From NCBI GenBank assembly GCA_947453205.1, contig CANGFT010000004.1:89692-153691 (forward strand): a stretch of 64,000 bases of DNA, written 5' to 3'. This DNA comes from Beijerinckiaceae bacterium. Lineage in GTDB: Bacteria; Pseudomonadota; Alphaproteobacteria; Rhizobiales; Beijerinckiaceae. Shown here in pieces: positions 40,775-49,870 of the stretch. Every line of letters begins with the position of its first letter. Position 1 is the first letter of the stretch. Made by a program: the position numbers and the translations under genes. The notes beneath the pieces are model-generated. The model saw only the letters and a program-made list of their open reading frames with translations. It searched no databases and was not told where the DNA came from.

Positions 40775-42529
40775 ATGGCGGCGCGCACCCGCTCGAACTC
40801 AGCCGGACGCGCAACGCCATTGCTCGCGCTGGGGGCATGCGCGCTTGCGCTCCTGCCTCTGTTCCACCCTCCGCTGTTCTTCGAGTCCTTCCTCTACCTG
40901 ATATTCTTCTGGATCACGCTTGCGACGTCGTGGACGATCCTTGGTGGTTTTTCAGGCTATGTATCCTTCGGCCATGGCGCTTTTTATGGAATTGGCGTCT
41001 ATGCCATGGCCAATCTGGGCAAGCCCCTCACCTTCGGGCCCGCCCTGCTGCTCGCCGGATTGCTGGCTGCGGCGACGGGCGTGGCCATCGGCGCCGTCAC
41101 ATTCCGCATCCGCCGCCTGAGGGGTGAGCTCTTCGCGCTACTGACCCTTTCGCTCGCGATCATCATTTCGACCATCGTGCTGAACACGCCCATCGACGGC
41201 GGGCCCGGCGTCATGGTGAACATCGCCATTCCCCATGTCTATGAACAACAGTCCTCTACCCTCTACCTCATCGGACTGTGCGTCGCCTTCGGCTCCATCA
41301 TGGTCGCCAGAGCCGTACAGCTCGGCACGCTCGGACGCGGACTTTTCGCCATCAGCGATGATGAAGACGTGGCGGAAATCCTTGGCGTGCCCACATTCGC
41401 CTACAAGCTGATCGCCATCGGCATCTCGTCCTTTCTTGCGGGCGTCATGGGCGGGGTGCATGCCATCTTCGTGAGCTACGTCACCGTCGGCGAAACCTTC
41501 TCCATATCCGTTCCGCTCTATGTGCTTTTGATGAGCATCCTCGGCGGCGCGCGCCATTGGCTTGGCCCCGCCCTCGGCGCAATCGTCATCACCACGATCA
41601 GCTATTCTTTCGTCGGCGGCGACTCGGCCCTCATAGCCCGGGCCGCCATCGGTTTGACGCTGATTGTCGCCACGATCTTTTTGCCCCAAGGGATCATAGG
41701 CCTGTTGCTGCGCGCCAGGATAACGGCGCCTGAGCTGCCAGCCCCGCATGCAAGCTTCGCAGCCGCGCCGAAGACACCCCCCTATGAGCCGACGGACGGG
41801 CCCCTCCTCGAAGCACGGGAGATCACCATGTCCTTCCGCGGGCTTCGCGCGCTTGATGGCGTCAGCCTGACCATCAATAAGGGAGAGATCCTTGGGCTCG
41901 TCGGTCCGAATGGGTCGGGCAAATCGACGCTCATCAACGTGGTGACAGGTTTCTACAAACCCACCGGAGGCGTCCTCCTCCACTGCGGTCATGACATCAC
42001 CGGCATGAGCGGACACGAGCGGGCCAGATTGGGCCTGGCGCGAACGTTTCAGATTCCGAGGCCCTTCGCCCGGCAAACGGTGCTGGACAACATCATGGTC
42101 CCCGCGCTTTTCGGAGCCCGCCATGAGTCGCGAGGCGATGCGCGAGACAGGGCGATGGAGGCGATTGAATTTGTCGGCCTGCAGGATCGCTGCGACGCCC
42201 TCCCTGACGAACTCAATCTGCATCAGCGCAAATTTCTTGAGCTGGCGCGCGTTCTGGCCTCTGGCTCCCGCCTCGTCATGCTGGATGAGGTTCTGGCCGG
42301 CCTGACGCCCCGGGAAATTTCCGAGGCCATCGAAATGGTCCGCAAGATCCACGCGTGCGGCACGACCATCCTATTTGTCGAACATAACATGCGAGCGGTT
42401 TTGGAGCTTTCCGACCGGCTCATCGTCCTCAACCAGGGCCATCTCGTCGCTAATGGAAATCCCCGCGAGGTCATCGCCGACCCCGTCGTCGTGGCCGCCT
42501 ATCTTGGAGCGGACCATGCTGAAAATTGA
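40775..42529 (+). CDS. livM: Fused Liv permease-ATPase (LivM-LivG)
   Basis: 584 residues. Residues 1 to about 320 form the LivM-type permease with several membrane helices (GGFSGYVSFGHGAFYGIG near 50, ILGGARHWLGPALGA near 250). After a linker near 321-345, residues about 346-584 form a LivG-type ATPase: Walker A GPNGSGKST, LNLHQRKFLELARVL as the signature, Walker B VMLDEVLAGLTP, and H-loop FVEHN. The join is real: the frame is continuous and the LivF gene overlaps its end by 14 bases. Such fusions keep permease and ATPase at a 1:1 ratio. Confidence 0.9.
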   Translation: MAARTRSNSAGRATPLLALGACALALLPLFHPPLFFESFLYLIFFWITLATSWTILGGFSGYVSFGHGAFYGIGVYAMANLGKPLTFGPALLLAGLLAAATGVAIGAVTFRIRRLRGELFALLTLSLAIIISTIVLNTPIDGGPGVMVNIAIPHVYEQQSSTLYLIGLCVAFGSIMVARAVQLGTLGRGLFAISDDEDVAEILGVPTFAYKLIAIGISSFLAGVMGGVHAIFVSYVTVGETFSISVPLYVLLMSILGGARHWLGPALGAIVITTISYSFVGGDSALIARAAIGLTLIVATIFLPQGIIGLLLRARITAPELPAPHASFAAAPKTPPYEPTDGPLLEAREITMSFRGLRALDGVSLTINKGEILGLVGPNGSGKSTLINVVTGFYKPTGGVLLHCGHDITGMSGHERARLGLARTFQIPRPFARQTVLDNIMVPALFGARHESRGDARDRAMEAIEFVGLQDRCDALPDELNLHQRKFLELARVLASGSRLVMLDEVLAGLTPREISEAIEMVRKIHACGTTILFVEHNMRAVLELSDRLIVLNQGHLVANGNPREVIADPVVVAAYLGADHAEN

Positions 42530-43223
42530 TCGGCTTTGCGTCAATCACGGCCTCGCGAGCGCCCTGACCGGCGTCTCCATCGAGGTGAACAGGAATGAAC
42601 TGGTCGCCGTCATCGGCCCTAATGGCGCGGGCAAGACCACGCTGGTCAACGCCATCGCCCGCATTCTCCCGGTTCATGCAGGAGACATCTTCTTTGAAGG
42701 GGAGCACGTGACGAACCTATCGCCGCTTGAGCTTGGCGCAAGAGGCGTCGCGCTTATTCCCGAAGGGCGTCGGCTATTCACCACCATGACGGTTGAGGAA
42801 AACCTCGACATTGGCTGCTATCGAACCTTGGCCCGCACGCATCGCGCGGCGTCGCTCGACCATGTCTACGACATGTTCCCGGTCCTTCGGGAGCGTCGCA
42901 AGCAAATCGCTGGGACCCTGTCAGGCGGACAGCAGCAGATGGTGGCCATCGCCCGCGCGCTCATGTCGAGGCCTCGACTGCTGCTGATCGACGAGCCTTG
43001 CCTCGGCCTAGCCCCCATCATCGTCAGTCAGGTGTTTGAGGTGATCGCGATGATCCGCGATTCCGGCGTCGCAATTCTTCTCATTGAGCAGAATGCGGTC
43101 AAGGCGCTCAAGATCGCCCAGCGAGGCTATATTCTTGATTGCGGAAACATCGTCGCGCAGGGGTCCCCTGCCGAACTTGAGGCGCAAGGTGAAATCAAGG
43201 CCGCCTATCTCGGCGCCCATTGA
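42516..43223 (+). CDS. livF: Liv-type ABC ATPase LivF
   Basis: 235 residues. Walker A GPNGAGKTT lies near 34, signature LSGGQQQMVAIARAL near 133, Walker B LLLIDEPCLGLAP near 153 and H-loop LIEQN near 187. The ATG at 42516 overlaps the fusion gene end by 14 bases. The C-terminus ends near KAAYLGAH, as usual for LivF. It pairs with the LivG half of the fusion protein. The dioxygenase gene begins 56 bases after its stop, so it is probably on the same transcript. Confidence 0.92.
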   Translation: MLKIDRLCVNHGLASALTGVSIEVNRNELVAVIGPNGAGKTTLVNAIARILPVHAGDIFFEGEHVTNLSPLELGARGVALIPEGRRLFTTMTVEENLDIGCYRTLARTHRAASLDHVYDMFPVLRERRKQIAGTLSGGQQQMVAIARALMSRPRLLLIDEPCLGLAPIIVSQVFEVIAMIRDSGVAILLIEQNAVKALKIAQRGYILDCGNIVAQGSPAELEAQGEIKAAYLGAH

Positions 43224-43279
43224 CGGGGCCGTTCAGGTGAAGGACCATTTTATCTGGGTTGCAACATCGGGAGCAGGGC

Positions 43280-44236
43280 ATGACAGCGAACCACGGCTTT
43301 ATTCCGCCGACCCGGCGACCGGGCGAACTTGGCGTTCACTCCCTTGATCATTGCTATATGTCCGTCCCGGATCTTAAGCAGGCGTTCCATTTCTACGACG
43401 CCTTTGGCCTCAAGGTTACGGAAAGCGCTGATCATCTGCATGTGGCGGCCGCCGACGACCATTGCTGGATACGCATCGGTGAAGGGGCGCGCAAGAAATT
43501 CGGATATTTCTCGCTCTCGGTCTTCGAGGAAGACTATGTCCCCTTCGGCCGGCGCCTCGAAGCGAATGGCGTCAAACGCAGGGAAGCGCCAGCTGGCCAC
43601 GATCCCTCGGGGTATTGGTTCGACGACCCCGATGGCAATCTGATTCAGGTGAAAGTCGGCCCCAAACGCACGCCCGACGCCAAATCGATCTTCACGGAAA
43701 TATCAACGCCTGCCGGCGTTCGCGGCGCGCCCTATCGCAGCACCGCCGCACGCACCTATCCTCGGCGCCTCTCCCATGTTCTGCTTTTCACGCCGGATGT
43801 CGACCGTATGCTGGCGTTCTACTCGCGCATCATCGGCCTGCGCCTGTCCGACCGCTCGGGCGACATCATCGCCTTCATGCATGGGATCCATGGCAGCGAC
43901 CATCATCTGATCGCCTTTGTGAAATCCCATGCGCCGGGCCATCATCATTACAGCTGGGATGTCGGTTCGGTCTCCGAGATCGGGCTTGGCGCCACCTACA
44001 TGCTGGAAAAGGGTTATGATCGCGGCTGGGGGCTCGGCCGCCACGTTCTGGGCTCAAATTTCTTCCATTATGTTCGCGATCCCTGGGGCAGCTACTGCGA
44101 ATATTCCGCCGATATTGATTACGTGCCGGCCACGCTTGACTGGGACGCGGGCGATCATCCGGCGGCGGACTCGCTCTATGTCTGGGGCCCTAACCTGCCG
44201 TCAGAATTCATCCAGAATTTCGAGGCGCAAGACTGA
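43280..44236 (+). CDS. VOC-family extradiol (catechol 2,3-dioxygenase-like) dioxygenase
   Basis: 318 residues with two vicinal-oxygen-chelate units. The first has LDHCYMSVPDLKQAFHFY near 22. The second has RRLSHVLLFTPDVDRMLAFY near 163. The likely Fe(II) ligands are the His of LSHVLL, the His of DHHLIAF near 211 and the Glu of YCEYSAD near 275, the two-His-one-Glu set of type I extradiol dioxygenases. It would cleave a catechol-like ring next to the diol. The ATG at 43280 is chosen. It closes the Liv operon and gives the best clue that this importer takes up an aromatic compound. Confidence 0.86.
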   Translation: MTANHGFIPPTRRPGELGVHSLDHCYMSVPDLKQAFHFYDAFGLKVTESADHLHVAAADDHCWIRIGEGARKKFGYFSLSVFEEDYVPFGRRLEANGVKRREAPAGHDPSGYWFDDPDGNLIQVKVGPKRTPDAKSIFTEISTPAGVRGAPYRSTAARTYPRRLSHVLLFTPDVDRMLAFYSRIIGLRLSDRSGDIIAFMHGIHGSDHHLIAFVKSHAPGHHHYSWDVGSVSEIGLGATYMLEKGYDRGWGLGRHVLGSNFFHYVRDPWGSYCEYSADIDYVPATLDWDAGDHPAADSLYVWGPNLPSEFIQNFEAQD

Positions 44237-44593
44237 GCGTCACGATACGCTTTTCAAATTGTTTTCTGCTGCGTTCCCACCGGCTGAATCGCTCAGTCTA
44301 CACTTCCGCAACGGCATTGCCGAGGCCGATGCAATAGCCGCTTTATGCTCGGCTATCCCTGTAAATTGGTCCTCACCAATCAGAAAGTCGACCACTAAAC
44401 GAAGCAACATGGAGCCGACTAGATCGCTGTACCATAAGCGTAGAATGTGCACCCTTCAGAAGCGCCAGTAATGTTACGCCTGTGCGCGCGACCGGATTTC
44501 GATCTGAAGCGAACATACTGATCCCGCGCCCTCAGCCGGATGCCCAATTTGCGGCCAAAGCAGACGCGGCGGGCTTCAAATAATTGCGCAAAA
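44237..44593. other. Intergenic gap with no supported gene
   Basis: 357 bases between the convergent dioxygenase and Bug-type genes. A weak 5-bp hairpin (AGCGT/ACGCT, 44236-44251) followed by TTTT may end the plus transcript. A 70-residue minus frame has no ribosome site or family likeness and was not called. The right part looks like eroded coding sequence, but nothing can be named. Confidence 0.55.
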
Positions 44594-45565
44594 TCATTGC
44601 TGCTCGATCTTCAATTCCTTAGCGAGGTCGCGCCAATTCTGCTGTTCGTCTGCGATGTATTTGGCTGTGCTCTCGGGTGTTCCCGCTCCGCTCGTTCCGA
44701 GGCCTATATCTGCAAGGCGCTTGGGCGCATCTTCAGTCCTGAGGAATTGAGCGACGGCTTGATTGAACTTCTGAATCAGATTGGCAGGCGTTCCCGCGGG
44801 TGCCACCACTGCGAAGAAGCCATCGAGAACTGTGTCCGGGATAGTCTCGGCGACGGTCGGCACGTTGGGGAGTGTCGGGAATCGACGAGAAGAAAAGATA
44901 GCGATCGGCCGGATGTCTCCCGTGTCCGTGAAGGCGCGCGAGGCAGCGATGGAGCTGATCAGCACGGGCACGCGACCTGCAGCGACATCTTGGCCCATCT
45001 GCGCGGCTGAGCGATAGGGCACTTCCGACATCTTCGCGCCAGAGCGGTCATTGAGAAGCCGGGCCGAGATCGGCGCCGCGCCTGCAGTGATGTCGACAGC
45101 ATAATCGAGCCTGCCGGGATTCGCTTTGGCATAGGCGATCAGCTCAGCAAGCGACTTGACCGGAAGATCCTTGTGAACGCTCACGAGCTGTGGGCCAAGA
45201 TCGGCGACCATGGCGACGGCCGTGAAATCCCTCGCCGGATCATAAGGCAGTGATTTAAAAGCGACGGGATTAAGTGCAAGGCCAGACGTATTGGTGAAGA
45301 GGAAAGTGTATCCGTCAGGAGCGGCTCTTGCCGCGGCCTGGTGGGCCGTGATGCCTGAAGCTCCCGGCAGGTTCTCGACGAAGACGCTGCCGTTAAGCGT
45401 TTTTGAGACCTCGTTGGCCATGACACGCGCCATGACGTCCGTGGCGGCGCCTGGGCCGGTCGGTACAATGAGCTTGATGGGGCGGGTGGGCCAATCCTGC
45501 GCCATGGCATGTGCGCTCAGCAACAGTGACCCGATCGCGGCAAGGATCAGCGGCAATTTCTTCAT
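44594..45565 (-). CDS. Bug/TctC-type tripartite tricarboxylate transporter receptor
   Basis: 323 residues with a Sec signal (cleavage near SAHAMAQD) and the Bug hallmark WPTRPIKLIVPTGPGAATD at the mature start. VENLPGASGITAHQAAARA near 62, GYTFLFTNTSGLALNP near 85 and the closing YIADEQQNWRDLAKELKIE are typical. GGGAGGACGTC precedes the ATG. No TctA/TctB genes are in the window. It follows the MetE-like gene (45590) by 24 bases on the same strand and is likely co-transcribed with it, so it may provide that enzyme's substrate. Confidence 0.9.
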   Translation of the reverse strand: MKKLPLILAAIGSLLLSAHAMAQDWPTRPIKLIVPTGPGAATDVMARVMANEVSKTLNGSVFVENLPGASGITAHQAAARAAPDGYTFLFTNTSGLALNPVAFKSLPYDPARDFTAVAMVADLGPQLVSVHKDLPVKSLAELIAYAKANPGRLDYAVDITAGAAPISARLLNDRSGAKMSEVPYRSAAQMGQDVAAGRVPVLISSIAASRAFTDTGDIRPIAIFSSRRFPTLPNVPTVAETIPDTVLDGFFAVVAPAGTPANLIQKFNQAVAQFLRTEDAPKRLADIGLGTSGAGTPESTAKYIADEQQNWRDLAKELKIEQQ

Positions 45566-45589
45566 GACGTCCTCCCATCAAGTGTGTTC

Positions 45590-46645
45590 TTATCCGCGCA
45601 TCATATCCAAGGCTGAGACATGGTCTCGTAAAATCTCCGGCAGGTCACCTTTGGGTCTGCGGCCAAATCCACAATAGGCGGCTACGCCAAAGTCTTTTAG
45701 ATGCTTACGCGCTGCTGCAAGCCGCACTGCGAAAGTCGACATATTGTGGATCATGCCGAGGAAGATCCGCGCCTCCTTCGGGTTCAAATTTGCGAGCGGT
45801 GCGTAATAGGTCTCGTCGCTGCGATCGAGGACGGGGATATGCATCCAGTCGACGCGACGCCCGGCGCCTGCAATGAATGCATTGGCGAGTTCGACGGCCT
45901 TGTCCATGCTCGGAGGCTCGAACCGCGGCCAGCCGCCCAGCGTGCCAAAGCACAGATGGAAGCCGATCAGCGCATCGTCAGGAATACCCTTTGAGAGTTC
46001 GTGCACCTGACCGAGGTTGCGGGCGATCATGCCCTCGGGTTCGAGCCCCTTCACCATGCCATAGGCATCCTGCAATTCGGTCGAACAGTCCCACTGGATG
46101 GCCAGTTCGTTTGCAGGAATGTGCTGGAGAATGGCCGCGACTTCGGCACGTACGGCATCTATATAGCCGGACCGCACCTTCTCGAGATCGCCGGGTGTTG
46201 GAAAGCAACGGGGCGGCAGGGCGCTGACGGCAGTGGGGATCGACACCTGGAAGCGCAGGGCCTTGGGGAGCCGCCCCTGCGCCTTCATCTCCTTGAAGAC
46301 CTCATAGGAGTTCAGGGCGTCCTGATAGAAGCCAAGACGCCAGCCGGGATGGCCGAACACGATTTTCTCGACGCCGGGACGCACCCGAAAATTCCAGTTA
46401 TCGGTCGCGTCATGCGGATATATCCGCTCGACCCCATCGTCGCGGCGCGGCTGCTGGACGACCTCGATGTCCGGGTGAATGGCTAGCACCTGGAAGTGCA
46501 CGCGGGTGATCCAGAACTGGCGCCAGCCGACTTCCCCATCCGGAAGGCTGGCGAGATGCGGGCCCAGCGTCTCGCCGAAGGTCCTCAATGCCTCCGTTGT
46601 GGTCGGCAGAGGGATGCTCCCAACGAGCAACGTTTCACCCTTCAT
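45590..46645 (-). CDS. URO-D/CIMS-superfamily protein (methionine synthase C-terminal-like barrel)
   Basis: 351 residues. LLVGSIPLPTTTEAL is at the N-terminus, LPDGEVGWRQFWI lies near 34, LAIQWDCSTELQDAYG near 182, the zinc-site-like HxC in GFHLCFGTLGGW near 233, and a late Cys in AAYCGFGRRPKG near 327. The HxC plus distal Cys pattern matches the zinc site of cobalamin-independent methionine synthase. It is a distant relative of the 37330 product, and both sit beside importer components. A thiol alkyl/methyltransferase or dealkylase role is inferred. GGGAGGAATAGG precedes the ATG. Confidence 0.75.
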   Translation of the reverse strand: MKGETLLVGSIPLPTTTEALRTFGETLGPHLASLPDGEVGWRQFWITRVHFQVLAIHPDIEVVQQPRRDDGVERIYPHDATDNWNFRVRPGVEKIVFGHPGWRLGFYQDALNSYEVFKEMKAQGRLPKALRFQVSIPTAVSALPPRCFPTPGDLEKVRSGYIDAVRAEVAAILQHIPANELAIQWDCSTELQDAYGMVKGLEPEGMIARNLGQVHELSKGIPDDALIGFHLCFGTLGGWPRFEPPSMDKAVELANAFIAGAGRRVDWMHIPVLDRSDETYYAPLANLNPKEARIFLGMIHNMSTFAVRLAAARKHLKDFGVAAYCGFGRRPKGDLPEILRDHVSALDMMRG

Positions 46646-47042
46646 CCTATTCCTCCCGATCTTTTATTGGTGAGCTTGGCCGCTGCGCCCTCAGGATGCC
46701 GCCTACCTCACGACCGAATGTAGTCGGTGCATGGACACTGTCTCAGATCCGACGCCAAGTGACAACCTGATCGGACATGATCTGATCAGCGCGAGCGCAC
46801 TTCCATAGAGATCCCCTAAAATCGCGTCGTCACAGCGCTCGACCGCAAGATCGTTGCCGAAGTCACGGGCCGTGGTCTGGGAAGCCACGGCATGCGCTTG
46901 GGATGAGCTGCCATCCTTGCTCCTGAGCCAAGGGGAGATCAGCGATTTCGAGGGTGTGGCGTGGAGGCCGCCCGCAATTCCAGAAGCAACGGAGTTTCCG
47001 GTCGACAAGGAATATGACCAATGAGCCCTGAGCCTGGCTGAC
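46646..47042. other. Intergenic gap, possibly eroded coding sequence
   Basis: 397 bases between two minus-strand genes. On the plus strand, a tail reading LSQGEISDFEGVAWRPP and ending at a stop near 47027 looks protein-like, but it has no start, no ribosome site and is preceded by stops. A second short plus frame near 46840-46912 overlaps it. The minus-strand 140-residue frame has no family likeness. This may be the remnant of a lost gene. Confidence 0.4.
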
Positions 47043-47798
47043 TCAACCTTCAATGGACAGTCGATCAGGGTTATAGTCGACATCGAAGCCGACGCGTCGC
47101 GCCCAATATTGCCAGGCCCTTCCAAGCGTGCGGTCTCCGGTCAAGATGTCTGTCAGGCCAAGCACTTCATCATCGGTCAGGAAGTTCACTTTACCGATCG
47201 ACATGGCTTGCATGAGCATGGTCGCGTTCAGCATCAGGGACACGGAGACGAGCACTGTCAGCCGCAGATCCTTGGTTGCTATCGCAGCGCCATGTCCGCG
47301 CATCATGCAGCAGGTGCGTGAGCCCAGCTTGCGGGCGAGGGAGTGACCTTTCTTGTTGTCGGTGACCAGCATATTGGTCTTCGTGCCGAATTCTTCGCGG
47401 ATGTCCCAGATGGGAACCTCCGCGCCTATGGCGCCAGACATGGTCCAGATCGGTTTGATGGGCGTGTCGGTGACGGTGAAGGGCACGAGGGCATAGGCAT
47501 GGCTGTGGCAGACGGACATCACATCCGGCCGCGCCTGATATAAAGCGCCATGGATCGGGCGCTCCGAATACATGGGGCGGCCTTGCTGGTCTATGGGGTT
47601 GCTGTCGAGGTCATATTCCATCACGTCATCTTCGCTGACCAATTCGGGGCTGCGAGATTGTGAGAGAAAATAGCGTTCGGGGTTGTCAGGGTTGCGAACG
47701 CTGATATGGCCATAGGCGTCCACCACGCCTTCCGCGCCCAGAATCCGGTTGGCGATCATGAGATCCCGGATAGCCGCTTTCGCTTTGTCGCTGCGCAT
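47043..47798 (-). CDS. Class II aldolase/adducin-family protein
   Basis: 251 residues. Metal-site His are in VMSVCHSHAYALVPF near 93-101 and in MMRGHGAAIAT near 167; the catalytic-type Glu is in YSERPIHGALYQARPD near 76. Family members are zinc-dependent aldolases or decarboxylases acting on sugar phosphates or small hydroxy-keto acids. In this cluster an aldolase or decarboxylase step after ring cleavage and hydration would fit. It is the last gene of the minus-strand operon that starts at the hydratase (52681). Confidence 0.88.
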   Translation of the reverse strand: MRSDKAKAAIRDLMIANRILGAEGVVDAYGHISVRNPDNPERYFLSQSRSPELVSEDDVMEYDLDSNPIDQQGRPMYSERPIHGALYQARPDVMSVCHSHAYALVPFTVTDTPIKPIWTMSGAIGAEVPIWDIREEFGTKTNMLVTDNKKGHSLARKLGSRTCCMMRGHGAAIATKDLRLTVLVSVSLMLNATMLMQAMSIGKVNFLTDDEVLGLTDILTGDRTLGRAWQYWARRVGFDVDYNPDRLSIEG

Positions 47799-47837
47799 AG
47801 GTCTTGTTTCCCTGTTCTTTCAAGATTTGTTGGGTGC

Positions 47838-48773
47838 TCAGCGAGCGAGGGCGCGCTCCAGGGGAGCAGCGTCGAAGTAGCGAGCGGAGTTGTCGTTACT
47901 GCCGCGCAGCTTCAGCCAAGGCTCGATTTCACCCGCGCCAATGTCCAGCGTGCGCGCGACGATGCCGGAGCCCACCAGCAGTTCATAATTCTTGTCGGCG
48001 TCCTCCCGTGTGATCTTCATGGTCTTCACCAGAACCTCGGCCGCCTTGTCCTTGTTGCTGGGCTCGAAGAGCCATGCGCCGCCACGGGCGGCAGCCCGCA
48101 AAAACCGTTCCAGAGTATCCACATTGGCGGATGCCCAGCGTTTGTTGGCGACAAGAAACACACCGGCGCCGGAGAATGCTTCAAAGGTGTCGCCCAGTTT
48201 ACGCATGCCTCCGCCGAGGGCTCGAATGTCCATCGGCGGGCTCAGCAAGGTCGCGGAGACGGCGCCCCCGTTGAGGGCGGCGAAACGATTGGGCGTCCCG
48301 CCGAGCGGAACCACATCGTAGTCCCCTTCCTTCACGCCGTTCTTTTCCAGAAGAAGCTTAAGCATGGTTCCTGAGGCTTCCTGCAGTTGCGTTACGCCCA
48401 GCAACTTGCCCTTAAGATCCCCATAGGCCTTGATCTCCGGCCTCACGATCAGCGACCAGCCGACTTTGCGATTTTCCGTGGCGACAATGATGATCTCAGC
48501 GCCTTTCTCGATGGCGGTTATCGCCACTTCAGGGCTCATGGAGATTACGTTGACCGCGCCCGTCACCAGCATCTGCATCGCTTGGGCTGGATTGTCGGTG
48601 GTGGATTCCTCCAGCTTGATCCCCTCCTCCTTGATGAAACCCTGATCCATTGCGCTGAAGAGTCCCCAGTAATAGGCGCCGGCGGGATGGGCCCAGATGA
48701 CTTCGCGCGCGCCCTGCGCAGCAGCGGACCCCATACTTAAAACAAGCGCGAAGATCGCATGTGCAAGCCTCAT
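47838..48773 (-). CDS. NMT1/TauA-like ABC substrate-binding protein
   Basis: 311 residues with a Sec signal (cleavage after GSAAAQG). VIWAHPAGAYYWGLFSAMDQG lies near 25, GFIKEEGIKLEESTTDNPAQ near 46, and the ligand-cleft region MLVTGAVNVISMSPE follows; these are typical of the SsuA/TauA/NMT1 group. GGGAGGGAGTCCA precedes the ATG. No TauB/TauC genes are in this operon, so it would have to share the importer at 33107-34805 or another one. It lies between the aldolase and luciferase-like genes of the degradation operon. Confidence 0.86.
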   Translation of the reverse strand: MRLAHAIFALVLSMGSAAAQGAREVIWAHPAGAYYWGLFSAMDQGFIKEEGIKLEESTTDNPAQAMQMLVTGAVNVISMSPEVAITAIEKGAEIIIVATENRKVGWSLIVRPEIKAYGDLKGKLLGVTQLQEASGTMLKLLLEKNGVKEGDYDVVPLGGTPNRFAALNGGAVSATLLSPPMDIRALGGGMRKLGDTFEAFSGAGVFLVANKRWASANVDTLERFLRAAARGGAWLFEPSNKDKAAEVLVKTMKITREDADKNYELLVGSGIVARTLDIGAGEIEPWLKLRGSNDNSARYFDAAPLERALAR

Positions 48774-48810
48774 TGGACTCCCTCCCTTGATTTGATCATC
48801 GGCTGTTTGT

Positions 48811-49863
48811 CTAGGCGAGTTGCGGCATCACATGGCTAGCGAAGAGATCGATGGATTTCTCCGCATCCGCAATCGCGATATCGCCAAAATTGACCTGTAG
48901 CGATGCTATGTCGAAGTGTCCGGCCTCAGCCAGATACTTGCGGGCCGCAGCCACGATGTCGTCCGGCGTGCCGATCCATGCGCCGCCCTTCTCGATCTGC
49001 GATGCGGCGGTCTCTTTTGCCAGTCCCTCGATGATTCGGCCATAATTGGGATAGTCCTTCGACGAGATCCCTGAAGACCAGTCCGATGCAGCCTCCACGA
49101 TAGAACGCAGATAGCGATCAAGATGGGGAACCGCGAGCGCACGCGCCTTTTCGCGATCATGATCGCAGAACATATGAAAAGCGAACATGATGCGGCCGCA
49201 TCCTGGGCGACCCGAATCGGTCCATGCCTTGCGATAGATCTTCAGAAGCGGCGCCATTTGCGGGCCTGCGAGGGGAATGACCATCATGTTGTAGCCAAGC
49301 CGACCGGCGGTTTCGAAGGACTCGGGCGTGGACATGGCCGCGATCCAGACTGGGGGATGCGGGGTCTGGACGGGACGCGGAAAAATTGTCACGTCCCGGT
49401 AGGCGTGATGCTTGCCGTTCGAGGTGACATTCTCGTGTGCGAGGAGCTCGAGAATCTGCGCGACCCCTTCGTCGAAGCGGCTGCGGCTTTCATCCATGGA
49501 AACGCCGAAGCGCTGGAACTCCTGCGGTAGAAAGGCGCGCGCGAAACCAACCTCGAGACGTCCATCTGAAATAGAGTCGACCATGGCGATCTCGCTCGCC
49601 ATTTTCAGTGGGTGGTTGAACACTGGCAGAACCGCGCCGGTGATGAGACGCATGGTTTTTGTCAGGGACGCCGCCGCCGAGAGGAAAATCAGGGGGCTTG
49701 GGCTATAGCCGCCATAGTAATGAAAATAGTGCTCCACTGTGCGCACGCTTGTGAAGCCAAGTCGCTCCGCGCGCTGGGTGAGGCTCAGCGCCTCTCGCCA
49801 GTATTGCGCGCCGGATTTTTGCGCGGGTCCGACCGCCGGGAAGAACTGGAGACCGAATTCCAT
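48811..49863 (-). CDS. LLM-class flavin-dependent oxidoreductase (bacterial luciferase-like)
   Basis: 350 residues with the luciferase-like barrel: SLTQRAERLGFTSVRTVEHYF near 27, LTKTMRLITGAVLPVFNHPL near 68, VDSISDGRLEVGFARAF near 96. This group uses reduced FMN or F420 for monooxygenation or reduction. It differs from the NtaA-type enzyme at 7394, being shorter and only distantly related. No flavin reductase is adjacent. It sits eight bases after the FAH hydrolase on the same strand and belongs to the ring-degradation operon. The reaction is not known. Confidence 0.88.
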   Translation of the reverse strand: MEFGLQFFPAVGPAQKSGAQYWREALSLTQRAERLGFTSVRTVEHYFHYYGGYSPSPLIFLSAAASLTKTMRLITGAVLPVFNHPLKMASEIAMVDSISDGRLEVGFARAFLPQEFQRFGVSMDESRSRFDEGVAQILELLAHENVTSNGKHHAYRDVTIFPRPVQTPHPPVWIAAMSTPESFETAGRLGYNMMVIPLAGPQMAPLLKIYRKAWTDSGRPGCGRIMFAFHMFCDHDREKARALAVPHLDRYLRSIVEAASDWSSGISSKDYPNYGRIIEGLAKETAASQIEKGGAWIGTPDDIVAAARKYLAEAGHFDIASLQVNFGDIAIADAEKSIDLFASHVMPQLA

Positions 49864-49870
49864 CGCAGGC

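Noticed and set aside
44240..44452. A 70-codon minus-strand frame in the gap after the dioxygenase
   Set aside because: No ribosome site, no similarity that I recognise.
46703..47125. A 140-codon minus-strand frame overlapping the aldolase gene end
   Set aside because: Overlaps a real gene in another frame and shows no recognisable domain.
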